The notes beneath the pieces are model-generated. The model was not told the origin of the DNA. It searched no databases and saw nothing but the letters and a program-made list of their open reading frames with translations. Positions 10,420 to 20,592 of a DNA stretch of 63,470 bases are shown one piece after another. This stretch comes from Myxococcales bacterium (lineage in GTDB: Bacteria; Myxococcota_A; Polyangia; GCA-2747355). The DNA is taken from the NCBI GenBank assembly GCA_020431405.1, contig JAGQIK010000051.1:1-63470 (forward strand), in the 5' to 3' direction. The position numbers and the translations under genes were made by a program. The first letter of the stretch is position 1. Every line of letters starts with the position of its first letter.

Positions 10420-10473
10420 CGCCGCGAGACTAGCCTATTTCGGAGAGCGCGGAGCGACGGGAGCCCGAGCCGG

Positions 10474-11742
10474 TCAGAGCTCTAGGCTGGCGCGGCGCGT
10501 GCGCCGGCGTTCGATGCGCACCTCGTCCACGGAGCGCTCGGTGGCTTTGGTGACCGTCAGGCGCAGGCCGTCGAGCTCGAGCTTGGCGCCCTCGCTGGGG
10601 ATGCGCTTGAGCTGGTCGAGCACCAGGCCCGCCACCGACTCGTAGTCGTCGCTCTCTGGCAGCGCCAGGCGCGTGACCTCGTTTACGCGCTCGACCTCGG
10701 CGCGCCCCTGCACGCGCCACGCCCCGTCGGCCTCGCGCGTGATCAGCTGCTCGTCGTCGTCGTCGTCGAACTCGTCGCGGATCTCGCCGACGATCTCTTC
10801 CAGCAAGTCGTCGATGGTCGTCACGCCGACGGCGCCGCCGTACTCGTCGACGATCACGGCCATATGCTGCGCCTCGCGCTGCAGCAGCACCAGCGTATCG
10901 ATGGCGGGCTGGCTCTCGGGCACGAACACCGGCGGGCGCATCACGCTCGACAGCTCGGCGTCGCGCGGGGCGCGCAGCACGTCGAAGGCGTGCACGATGC
11001 CTTCGATCTGGTCGATGCGCTCGTTGTAGACCGGAAGCCGGGTGTGGCGCTTCTCGTCGATCTCGGCGGCCACGTCGGCCACGCTGGCCTGCAGCGGAAC
11101 CGCCGTGACCTCCGAGAGCGGCACCATCACGTCCTCGACGGCCATCTCTCGGAAGTCGAAGACGCGCGAGACCATCTTGCGCTCCTCCGCCGTGATGCCG
11201 TCGGCTCCCGGGCGGCTGGGCAGCTTGATCAGCAGCTTCAGCTCGTCGCGCGTCATCTCGGCGCGGCGCTCGAGCTTGAGCAGCTTGAGCAGCCCCGTGC
11301 TGAGCTTGCTGCCGATGAAGACGAACGGAAAGAACGCGATGCGAAAGGCCGAGAGGATGTAGATCAGCCGCGGCGCCACGCGGTCGGCGAAGTGCTGGAA
11401 GATGCTCTTGGGCACGATCTCGCCGAAGACGAGGACCAGCGGCGTCATCAGCGCCAGCGAGATCAGCTCCGCCTGGCGTGGAAAGCGCGGCAGCAGCGAC
11501 ATGGTCGCGGTGACCGTGCTGAGCACCACGCACAGATTGGTGCCAGCGAGCGCGGCCGAGATCAGCTCGCCGGGCTCGTCGAGGAAGCGCTCGATCATGC
11601 GGCGCCGGCGCGCCGGCACGGACTCGGCCAGCGTGCGCAGCCGCACCTTGTCGGCCGAGATCAGCGCCAGCTCGGCGCCGCTGAAGAACGCCTCGAACAA
11701 GAGGCACAGCGCCAGGATCAGGACCGTGATCTCGAGCGTCAC
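10474..11742 (-). CDS. CNNM/CorC-HlyC family membrane protein with CBS pair (second of two)
   Basis: Protein of 422 residues of the CNNM (DUF21)/CorC family, linked to magnesium or other divalent cation efflux. The DUF21 membrane domain occupies about residues 1-180 (FSGAELALISADKVRLR, GTNLCVV, FGEIVPKSIF). A CBS pair follows (VEDVMVPLSEV, TRLPVYNERIDQIEGIVHAFDVL, VIVDEYGGAVGVTTIDDLLEEIVGEI), then a C-terminal CorC_HlyC domain (DGAWRVQGRAEVERVNE to VDEVRIERRR). GTG is chosen as start since it overlaps the stop of the upstream paralogue as GTGA, which shows translational coupling of the two genes. Confidence 0.9.
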   Translation of the reverse strand: MTLEITVLILALCLLFEAFFSGAELALISADKVRLRTLAESVPARRRRMIERFLDEPGELISAALAGTNLCVVLSTVTATMSLLPRFPRQAELISLALMTPLVLVFGEIVPKSIFQHFADRVAPRLIYILSAFRIAFFPFVFIGSKLSTGLLKLLKLERRAEMTRDELKLLIKLPSRPGADGITAEERKMVSRVFDFREMAVEDVMVPLSEVTAVPLQASVADVAAEIDEKRHTRLPVYNERIDQIEGIVHAFDVLRAPRDAELSSVMRPPVFVPESQPAIDTLVLLQREAQHMAVIVDEYGGAVGVTTIDDLLEEIVGEIRDEFDDDDDEQLITREADGAWRVQGRAEVERVNEVTRLALPESDDYESVAGLVLDQLKRIPSEGAKLELDGLRLTVTKATERSVDEVRIERRRTRRASLEL

Positions 11743-12836
11743 GAGCTGACCTCGTCGCGCTCGGGCGGTCCCTCGAGCACGTCGGCGTCGCCGCGCTCGA
11801 CACCCTCCGGCGGCGGCTGCTCCTTCTCGTCGCTGATCTCGCCGAACATCTCCTCGAGCAGGTCCTCCATGGTGACGAGCCCGACGAAGCGGCCGTACTC
11901 GTCGACGACGAGCGCCAGGTGCGTCTGGCGGCGGCGAAACTCGCGGAACAGCTGCTCGCACATGGTCGTCTTGGGCACGAAGTAGGCTGGGTGCAGCATC
12001 TCGGAGAGCCCGCGCTTCTTGGCGGCCGGCACGTCGTGCACGTGCGCTACGAGGTCCTTGGCATGCAGCACGCCGACCACGCGGTCGCGTCGCTGCCCCT
12101 GATACACGGGGATGCGGCTGTACTGCTGCGAGCGCACGCACTCGACGATGCTGCTGCGCGTGAGGTTGGTGCTGAGCGAGAAGACGTCTTCGGCCTTGGT
12201 CATCACGTCGGTGACGCGACGATCGCCAAACTCGAAGATGCGGTGGATCAAGCGCTGCTCGCGGCCCTCGAGCTCGCCCTTCTTGCTGACGCGGTCGACC
12301 ATGGTGAGAAACTCTTCCTCACCAACGCGCGCCGCCTGCCCTGACTCCGACTCGCCGAACAGACGCACCACGATGTCGGCGATGCGCTCGATGGTCCAGC
12401 GCAGCGGCGTCATCACCAGCGCCAGCAGCCAGATCGGCCGCGCCGCGATCAGCGCCCAGCGCACCGGCAGCTTGGCGGCGAGGTTCTTCGGCGTCACCTC
12501 GCCGAGGATCAGGATCAGCAGCACGGAGCTGAGCGTCGAAACGAGCGTCACGATGGCGCGCCCGTGCTCCTGTAAGTAGTGATTGGTGACGGTCGCCATC
12601 AGCGCCGACGCGCCGATGTTGACGAACTCGTTGCCGATGAAGATCGTGGCGATGAGGCGCCGCGGCTGCGCCAGCAGCGAGGCCAAAAGCGGCGCGCGCG
12701 GGTGCCCGTCTTCGTCGAGCCGCATCAGATGCACCGGCCCGATGGAGAACATCGCCGTCTCCGAGCCGGAGAAGAACCCCGACATCAGGAGCAGCGCGAA
12801 GAAGAGCAGTAGGCGTAAGAGGACGTCCGCGTCCAT
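11739..12836 (-). CDS. CNNM/CorC-HlyC family membrane protein with CBS pair (first of two)
   Basis: Protein of 365 residues and a paralogue of the next gene. The DUF21 membrane domain (LLLMSGFFSGSETAMFSIG, IFIGNEFVNIGASAL, LGEVTPKNLAAKLP) is followed by a CBS pair (VTDVMTKAEDVF, SRIPVYQGQRRDRVVGVLHAKDL, LVVDEYGRFVGLVTMEDLLEEMFGEI). The C-terminal CorC_HlyC domain seen in the partner is missing; the protein ends soon after the CBS pair. Such paired CNNM genes may form a heteromeric transporter; that is inference. It lies 12 bases downstream of a histidine kinase gene on the same strand in the direction of reading. Confidence 0.9.
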   Translation of the reverse strand: MDADVLLRLLLFFALLLMSGFFSGSETAMFSIGPVHLMRLDEDGHPRAPLLASLLAQPRRLIATIFIGNEFVNIGASALMATVTNHYLQEHGRAIVTLVSTLSSVLLILILGEVTPKNLAAKLPVRWALIAARPIWLLALVMTPLRWTIERIADIVVRLFGESESGQAARVGEEEFLTMVDRVSKKGELEGREQRLIHRIFEFGDRRVTDVMTKAEDVFSLSTNLTRSSIVECVRSQQYSRIPVYQGQRRDRVVGVLHAKDLVAHVHDVPAAKKRGLSEMLHPAYFVPKTTMCEQLFREFRRRQTHLALVVDEYGRFVGLVTMEDLLEEMFGEISDEKEQPPPEGVERGDADVLEGPPERDEVSS

Positions 12837-12848
12837 CGCTGCGCGAAG

Positions 12849-14318
12849 CTACCCCACCATGTGACGTTGAACCACCCGGCCGGCGGGCGGACGCAACGGA
12901 AGGCGCACGACGAACGTCGAGCCTTCGTCGTCGGGGCCCGCCTCTACCCATACCTGCCCGCCGTGCGCCTCGACGAAGTGTTTGACGATCGACAAGCCGA
13001 GCCCCGTGCCGCCAAACAGCCGCGTCGAGGAGTTATCGACCTGGTAGAACGCCTCGAAGATGCGCTCGCGAACGGCCTCGGGCACACCGACGCCCGAGTC
13101 GATGACGCGCAGCTCGACGCCCGCCTGCGGGATCGCCGTGCCTTCGCTGAGCAGCTTCGTCGGCGCCGCGATGGCCTCGACGTGCCCGCCGTCGGGCGTG
13201 AACTTGATCGCGTTGGAGAGCAGGTTGAGCAGGATCTGGCGCGCCTTGGAGCGGTCGGCGACGATCGAGGGCACCCCGGGCTCGGCGCGGTGGGTCAGCG
13301 CGATCTTCTTGCGTCGCGCCTGCGGCATCATCGCGTCACTGACCTGCGTCAGAAGCTCGCCGACGTTGACCGGCTCGGTGAGCAGCTGCACCGCGCCGCT
13401 CTCGATCTTCGAGATGTCGAGGATCTCGCTGATGATGCCGAGCAGCTGGTCGCCTTTGTCCATGATCGTCTGGACGTAGTCGCGCTGCTCCTTGTTGAGC
13501 TTGCCGGCGAGGCCCTCGAGCAGCATCTCGCTGTAGCCGATGACCGACGTCAGCGGCGTGCGCAGCTCGTGGCTGACCGTGGCGAGGAAGTTGCTCTTGA
13601 GCTTGTCGAGCTCCTTGAGCTTGTCGAGCGAGTCGTTGAGGCGCCGGTTCTTCTCCTGTAGCTCGTTGTAGGCGTCTTGGATGGCGGCGATGTGGATCTG
13701 CGAGGTGAGGTGGCGCGCGTAGCCGGTCTGCACGATCACCGAGAGCACCTCGCCGATGGAGCGCACCGCGTGTGCTGCGTCCTCGGCGCTCTGCTCGGGC
13801 ATCTTGAGCAGCTCGGCCTCGGCGGCGGCGAGCCCTTCGGCCGCCGCCGCGCCGGTGCGCTCGGCGAGGCGCGCGTCGAGCGCGTCGGTGCCCGCGCGCC
13901 GGTACGGCCCGTAGACCAGCCGGCCCAGCACGACGCCCTGCTGCTCGATGGGCAGCACCTCGTAGCTGAGGCCGCAGATGCAGTGGTGCGAGGTCAGCAC
14001 GCTCTGCGGGTCGCCGCCCACCGGGTCGATGAAGGGGCTGCTGTTCTCCTCGAAGTCGCCGGTGTCCTCGATGCGCGTGAGCTCGGCCAGCTCGTCGGCG
14101 ACGGTCGAACAGATGTCGGCGCCCTGCGGCAGCGCGCGCACACGGCGGCACAGCGCGTGCTCGGCGGGGATGTCGACGAGCATGTGCCCGCGCGTGTCGA
14201 GAACGGACAAACCGGTGCGATACACGCGTGCGAACGTCATACACACGCGTTGCAGAGAGTCCTGGTCGAGGATCTCGGCTAGGGTGACCGGCTGGTCGAG
14301 GAGGGACGGAGCGTCCAT
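12849..14318 (-). CDS. Histidine kinase with N-terminal PocR-like sensory domain
   Basis: Soluble kinase of 489 residues. Residues about 10-180 resemble the PocR sensory domain (LDQDSLQRVCMTFARVYRTGLSV, several Cys, HHCICGLSYEVLPI, VLGRLVYGPYR), a cytoplasmic ligand or redox sensor. A coiled coil leads to HisKA (FLATVSHELRTPLTSVIGYSEML) and a complete HATPase (N box LLNLLSNAIKFTPDGG, G1 DSGVGVP, G2 GGTGLGLSIVKHFVEAHGG). No response regulator is adjacent. The kinase follows the site-2 protease gene after 71 bases, so it could be read from the chaperone operon, and is followed by the CNNM genes. Confidence 0.9.
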   Translation of the reverse strand: MDAPSLLDQPVTLAEILDQDSLQRVCMTFARVYRTGLSVLDTRGHMLVDIPAEHALCRRVRALPQGADICSTVADELAELTRIEDTGDFEENSSPFIDPVGGDPQSVLTSHHCICGLSYEVLPIEQQGVVLGRLVYGPYRRAGTDALDARLAERTGAAAAEGLAAAEAELLKMPEQSAEDAAHAVRSIGEVLSVIVQTGYARHLTSQIHIAAIQDAYNELQEKNRRLNDSLDKLKELDKLKSNFLATVSHELRTPLTSVIGYSEMLLEGLAGKLNKEQRDYVQTIMDKGDQLLGIISEILDISKIESGAVQLLTEPVNVGELLTQVSDAMMPQARRKKIALTHRAEPGVPSIVADRSKARQILLNLLSNAIKFTPDGGHVEAIAAPTKLLSEGTAIPQAGVELRVIDSGVGVPEAVRERIFEAFYQVDNSSTRLFGGTGLGLSIVKHFVEAHGGQVWVEAGPDDEGSTFVVRLPLRPPAGRVVQRHMVG

Positions 14319-14389
14319 GCTCCGCTCTATCGTGTCGGATCGGCTGCCGTTTCGCAAGGCCGCGCGTCGACCTGCGTCAGGCCCGGGTC

Positions 14390-15430
14390 TCAGAGCGTGG
14401 GCCGCAGCGGGATGGGGATGAACGTGGCGACGAAAACGATGCCCATCACGCGGCACAGCCACAGGCGCCCCGGCGAGAGCGGCTCGTCGTCGACGGGCGG
14501 GTGATAGCGCCCCGCAGTGGCGCGCCGCATCAGGAAGATCATGCCGAACCACACCAGCCAGGGCAGCCCGCTCATGCCGCCGAGCCGCACGGCCATGGCG
14601 AGCGTGACCTTCGGCGCGAGGCTGAGCTGCCAGACGGCGTAGCCGCTGGCGGCGACGGCGAGAAACGGCAGCGCGAAGTGCAGCCTGCGCGCCACGCGCT
14701 CGTGCCGGTTGCCGAAGTAGGCCACCGCGATGTGACCGCCGTCGAGCTGACCGATGGGCAGCAGGTTGATCATCGTGACCAGCAGGCCGACCCAACCGGC
14801 CCATGCCACCGGCGAGAGCTGCACGTCGACGCCGCCGCCGGGCAGCCACTGGCCTTTGACCAGCACCTTGATCGTGCCGTAGAGCAGCGAGTTGCCCTCG
14901 AGCATGCCGGCGCCGAGGGGCTTTATCGGCGAGAGCCAGATGCCGTAGGCGAGCACGGGGATGGCGACGACGAGGCCCGCGATGGGCCCCGAGGCGCCCA
15001 CGTCGACGAGCGTGTCGCGGCGCTTGATCGTGTCGCCCATGCGGATCACGGCGCCGAAGGTGCCGAGGCCGAGAAACGGGATCGGGATGAAGTACGGCAG
15101 GCTGGCGTCGACCTTGTGGATGCGCGCCAGCACGTAGTGGCCCATCTCGTGAAACACGAGGATGCCCATCAGGCTCAGCGAATAGGGGATGCCGTCGAGC
15201 AGGTGCTTGGTCAGCAAGTCGATGTTGGAGACCGCTGGGTGCAGATAGCGCGCGCCCGCCATGGTCGTGGTCAGGCAGGTGGCGGCGAACAGGATCCACG
15301 GCAGCGCGACAGAGCCGCCGCCCGCCTCGGCAGGCCCCGCGTCGGCGTCGGCGCTGTCGCTCGCGTGCTCGGCGTCCGACGCCTCGGCGGCGGCGGACTC
15401 GGCCTCGCTCGGCGGTCGCTCGTCGCTCAT
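14390..15430 (-). CDS. Site-2 protease family (M50) intramembrane metallopeptidase
   Basis: Protein of 346 residues. The first 45 residues are acidic and Ala/Ser-rich (cytoplasmic tail), followed by several membrane helices. The zinc site HEMGH sits in LVFHEMGHYVLARIH, and the second metal motif is in LLPIGQLDGGHIAVAYFG, as in the S2P/RseP-like class without a PDZ domain. Similar proteins cut membrane-anchored transcription factors or clear membrane peptides. The ATG overlaps the dnaJ stop as ATGA, placing this protease under co-translation with a heat-shock gene; a role in envelope protein quality control is inferred. Confidence 0.9.
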   Translation of the reverse strand: MSDERPPSEAESAAAEASDAEHASDSADADAGPAEAGGGSVALPWILFAATCLTTTMAGARYLHPAVSNIDLLTKHLLDGIPYSLSLMGILVFHEMGHYVLARIHKVDASLPYFIPIPFLGLGTFGAVIRMGDTIKRRDTLVDVGASGPIAGLVVAIPVLAYGIWLSPIKPLGAGMLEGNSLLYGTIKVLVKGQWLPGGGVDVQLSPVAWAGWVGLLVTMINLLPIGQLDGGHIAVAYFGNRHERVARRLHFALPFLAVAASGYAVWQLSLAPKVTLAMAVRLGGMSGLPWLVWFGMIFLMRRATAGRYHPPVDDEPLSPGRLWLCRVMGIVFVATFIPIPLRPTL

Positions 15431-16539
15431 CGCGCCTTGCCGCTGCCGTCGCGCCCGGTGGTGACCTCGCCTTCGGGCTCGTCGACGCGCGTCAGCGCCG
15501 GCTGCGGATTCATCGCCACGGCGAACGCCTCGCGGCGCGGGTGCATGGCGTCGGTGCACGACTGGCCGAAGGCGTGCAGCAGCGCGCGCTGCTCGGCGCC
15601 GAGGTCCACCGGCGTCTCGACCACCACGCGCACGATCTGATCGCCGCGGCGCCCGATGCCGGCGGGCAGCCCTTTGCCGCGCAGCCGGAACAGGCGCCCC
15701 GACTGCGTGCCAGGCGGCACTTTCATGCGCACGTCGCCATAGAGTGTGGGCACGTCGACGGTGGCGCCGAGAGCCGCCTGCGCGAAGCTGACCGGCACGT
15801 CGATGGTGACGTTTTCGCCCTCGACCTCGAGCATCGGGTGCGACTCGACGCGCACCTTGACCACCAGGTCGCCGGTGCGCCCGCCGTAGAGCCCGGGCTC
15901 GCCCTGCCCGCGCACCAGCCGCACGTCGCCGTCGTGCACACCCGGCGGCAGCGTCACCACGTAGGCGCGCGTGGCCTCGACGGTGCCGACGCCGCGGCAG
16001 CGCGAGCAGGCCTTGTGAATGCTGATGCCCGTGCCGCCGCAACGCGGACACGAGCGCGGCAGCGAGAGCAGCCCGGGGCCGCGCTGCTCGCCCTTGCCGT
16101 TGCAGCCGTCGCAGGGGCGCGTGCCGCCGGGCGCGGCGCCCTGCCCACCGCAGGTGACACACGGCTCGCTGACGGGAAACTCGATGCGTCGCCGAATGCC
16201 GCTCGCCGCGTCGAGCAGGCTGATGCGCATGACGTACTCGACGTCGCGACCGTCGACCTTGCGACGGCGGCGATCGCCGATCAGATCCTGGATCAGCTCG
16301 CCGACCAGCTGCGGCACGCTCGACTGCCCGAGGCGCAGCCGATCGTAGCTGGCGCGGCGGCTCTCGTCGGACAGCACGTTGTAGGCCTCGGTGCAGCGAC
16401 GGAAGCGCTCGGCGGCCTCGGGCGAGGGATTCTTGTCGGGGTGGTGACGCAGGGCCAGCCGCCGGTAGGCCGCCTTGATCTGCTCCTGCGTCGCCGTGGG
16501 CGGCACGCCGAGGATGTTGTAGTGGTCGGTGGCGCTCAT
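15427..16539 (-). CDS. dnaJ: Co-chaperone DnaJ (lacking a G/F-rich linker)
   Basis: Hsp40 co-chaperone of 370 residues that delivers clients to DnaK and stimulates its ATPase. The J domain is at 1-70 with the essential HPD (LRHHPDKNPSP). All four zinc-finger repeats are present (CVTCGGQG, CDGCNGKG, CPRCGGTG, CSRCRGVG at about 128-195), followed by the C-terminal substrate-binding domains (VTLPPGVHDGDVRLVRGQGEPG). The usual Gly/Phe-rich linker after the J domain is absent and replaced by a short charged segment (QLVGELIQDLIGDRRRRKVDG). A 40-residue C-terminal tail is extra. It follows dnaK by 29 bases and overlaps the protease gene by 4. Confidence 0.95.
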   Translation of the reverse strand: MSATDHYNILGVPPTATQEQIKAAYRRLALRHHPDKNPSPEAAERFRRCTEAYNVLSDESRRASYDRLRLGQSSVPQLVGELIQDLIGDRRRRKVDGRDVEYVMRISLLDAASGIRRRIEFPVSEPCVTCGGQGAAPGGTRPCDGCNGKGEQRGPGLLSLPRSCPRCGGTGISIHKACSRCRGVGTVEATRAYVVTLPPGVHDGDVRLVRGQGEPGLYGGRTGDLVVKVRVESHPMLEVEGENVTIDVPVSFAQAALGATVDVPTLYGDVRMKVPPGTQSGRLFRLRGKGLPAGIGRRGDQIVRVVVETPVDLGAEQRALLHAFGQSCTDAMHPRREAFAVAMNPQPALTRVDEPEGEVTTGRDGSGKAR

Positions 16540-16568
16540 GCGGCGCAGATCAATCGCGCGCCGCGGCG

Positions 16569-18400
<1,832 letters not shown>

Positions 18401-18404
<4 letters not shown>

Positions 18405-19414
18405 GAGTCAGCACCCCCCTTGTCCGCCGCAGGAGACTTGTCCGCGGCGGGCGAATCGTCTTCCTCAGGTGGGCTCGTGGTGGCTTTCGTGTTGCTCTCG
18501 TCCGCGGCGGCGACCTGCTCGGCGTTTGCCGTGGCCTTCGCCTCCTCGCTCGCTGCGTCCCTATCCTCCCCACTCGCGGGATCTGATGCTGCGGACTGGT
18601 CCGCGTCGCTCGACGGCACGTCGCTCGACGGCACGTCGCTCGACGACTGCTCCGCCTCGACCGGCGCGGGCGGTGCCGGCGGTCCTGCCGAGACGATCAC
18701 CATCGCCGCGCGCACGAGCTTGTCCTGGCGCTTGTAGCCGCGCTGCAGCTCGTGGATCACGGTGCCCTTGGGGTGCTCGGCAGACGGCGCCTGCTGCAGG
18801 GCTTCGTGCAGCTCGGGATCGAACGGCTCGCCGATGGACTGGATCAACGAGATGCCGAAGCGGCCGAGGGTGTCGAGGAACTGCTTGTGCACCATGCGCA
18901 CGCCGTCGATGAGGCCGCGCGCGGCCTTGGCCGCCTCGTCTTCGGCCTCGGCCGCGAGCGCGCTCGAGCGCTCGGCGTGCTCGAGGGCGCGCTCGAGGTT
19001 GTCGATCACCGGCAGGAAGCTGACGACGGTCTTGTCCTCGGCGCGCACGCGCGCGTCGGTGATGTCGCGCTTAGCGCGGCGCTTGAAGTTTTCGAAGTCT
19101 GCCGCCGTGCGCAGCAGCCGGTCGTAGTGCTGCTTCGACTCGGTGCCGAGGCGGTCGACGAGCGCAGCGATAGCGCCGCCGATGGTCGGCGTAGCCGGCA
19201 CCTCCGGGGCAGCGGCTGCCTGCGCGGTCTCGCCGTCGGTGGGCGGCGCGCTGGCTTCGCTCTCGTCAGACGCCCCGTTTCCCGCGCCGTCGGCGTCGGC
19301 GTGCGCGTCGGTCGCCGCGGTCTGCGCCTCGCCCTCGGCGGGCGCGTCGCTCGACGCCGCGGGCGTCGCTTCGGTATCGGCGGTTTGCTGGTTTCGGGTC
19401 TCTTCGCTGCTCAT
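18401..19414 (-). CDS. grpE: Nucleotide exchange factor GrpE with long disordered tails
   Basis: Exchange factor for DnaK, 337 residues, much longer than the usual 190-200. The GrpE core is at about residues 80-245 ([41 protein letters not shown]-type helix, [45 protein letters not shown]). It is flanked by an acidic Ala/Thr/Asp-rich N-terminal tail of about 75 residues and a Ser/Asp/Ala-rich C-terminal tail of about 90, partly made of 15-base repeats. The tails are probably disordered. It is the first gene of grpE-dnaK, 134 bases downstream of hrcA. I looked for a CIRCE inverted repeat in that gap and saw none. Confidence 0.95.
18605..18649. repeat. Three 15-bp tandem repeats in grpE
   Basis: Three copies of GTCGCTCGACGGCAC (the last one diverges in its final bases), coding repeated SSDVP on the minus strand in the C-terminal tail of GrpE. 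In-frame expansion of a disordered segment. Confidence 0.9.
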
Positions 19415-19548
19415 GCTCGTCGAGGTGATCGCCCGTGCGACGTGAGATCATCACATCGCATGGTGCGAGAGAGTTCGGTAGGCAACGCGGGACGCGGCCC
19501 GAGGTCCGACGATATCATACACCGACGCGTCGCTGAGAGGACTTTCCC

Positions 19549-20571
19549 TCACGATCCCCGGAGGATCTCCGTCAGCACAGAGGCGGTAAAATCAACCAAG
19601 GGCATCACGCGCGGGTAGTCCATGTTAGACGGGCCGATGACGCCGAGCGTGCCCAACGGGCGCGTGCCGCCGTAAGCGGCGGCGACGATGGAGAGCCCCT
19701 CGAGCTCGCGGTCGCGCGTCTCGGCGCCGATGAAGACCTTCACGCCCTCGGCGCCGATGGTCTCGTCGAGCAGCCGCACCATGGTCTTCTTCTCCTCCAC
19801 CGCGCGCAGGAGCGACTTCAAGCGCTCGGGATCAGAGACGTTTTCGCGCACCAGATTCGTTCGCCCAGCGATCACGACCTCGTCTTCGGCAGGCTCGGCG
19901 ACGACCTCCGAGCCGAGCAACAGCGCGCGCTGCTGCAGCTCGTCGGCGAGCACCTCCTCGCGCTCGAGCTCGTGCTTGACCAGCCGGCGCACCTCGTGGA
20001 GCTCGCGACCGGCGCAGAGGTCGTTGAGGTAGCGGTGGATCTGTTCCAGCTCCTCGCCGTCAGGCTCGATGGCGACATCGATGAGCCGGTTCTGCACCAT
20101 GCCCGACGACATCACCAGCACGGCGATCATCTTGCCCGGCCGCAGCGGGATGAACTCGATGCGCTTGAGCCGCGACGTCTCGCTGCGCGGCACGAGCACC
20201 AGGCCGCACTGCTGCGAGAGGTCGCTGAGCATGCGCGAAATCTCGCGCAGCAGCGAATCGAGCTGGTGATTGGTGAGCGAGAAGCGAGCGCGGATCTCGG
20301 CTTGCTGCTCGTCGCTCAGCTCGCGCGACTTCATCAGACGGTCGACGAAGAAGCGCAGCCCCTCGTCGGTGGGCACACGACCGGCCGAGGTGTGCGGCTT
20401 GACCAACAGCCCCTGCTCCTCGAGGTCGGACATCACGTTGCGCACGGTGGCGGGGCTCTGGCCGATGCCCGCTCGTTTGACGAGCGCGCGCGAGCCGACG
20501 GCATCGCCGCTGACGATGTACTCGCGACAAATCGCGCCGAGGATCTCGCGCTCGCGTGGGCCGAGCTGCAT
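19549..20571 (-). CDS. hrcA: Heat-inducible transcription repressor HrcA
   Basis: Repressor of 340 residues that controls chaperone operons in many bacteria by binding CIRCE elements. The N-terminal winged helix is clear (LGPREREILGAICREYIVSGDAVGSRALVKR, SPATVRNVMSDLEEQGLLVKPHTSAGRVPTDEGLRFFVD-type segment). The C-terminal HrcA domain ends with the family signature (LGTLGVIGPSNMDYPRVMPLVD). The ATG lies only 6 bases after a -10-like TATACT, so the transcript may be leaderless. A CIRCE consensus is not visible upstream of hrcA or grpE, so its target here is unclear. Confidence 0.95.
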   Translation of the reverse strand: MQLGPREREILGAICREYIVSGDAVGSRALVKRAGIGQSPATVRNVMSDLEEQGLLVKPHTSAGRVPTDEGLRFFVDRLMKSRELSDEQQAEIRARFSLTNHQLDSLLREISRMLSDLSQQCGLVLVPRSETSRLKRIEFIPLRPGKMIAVLVMSSGMVQNRLIDVAIEPDGEELEQIHRYLNDLCAGRELHEVRRLVKHELEREEVLADELQQRALLLGSEVVAEPAEDEVVIAGRTNLVRENVSDPERLKSLLRAVEEKKTMVRLLDETIGAEGVKVFIGAETRDRELEGLSIVAAAYGGTRPLGTLGVIGPSNMDYPRVMPLVDFTASVLTEILRGS

Positions 20572-20577
20572 GGCCGA

Positions 20578-20585
20578 AGTATAAC
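20578..20585. promoter_or_regulatory. Shared, near-symmetric -10 element between hrcA and hemW
   Basis: Only 21 bases separate the divergent starts of hrcA (20571) and hemW (20593). They contain AGTATAAC, which reads TATACT on the minus strand (20583-20578) and TATAAC on the plus strand (20580-20585). Each hexamer ends 6-7 bases before the start codon, so both mRNAs would begin at or next to the start codon. Neither side has a convincing -35 or Shine-Dalgarno site. Confidence 0.5.
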
Positions 20586-20592
20586 TCACACC

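Noticed and set aside
19415-19548. CIRCE element between hrcA and grpE
   Set aside because: No pair resembling TTAGCACTC / GAGTGCTAA with a 9-base spacer is present; only a short CGACGCGTCG palindrome was found.
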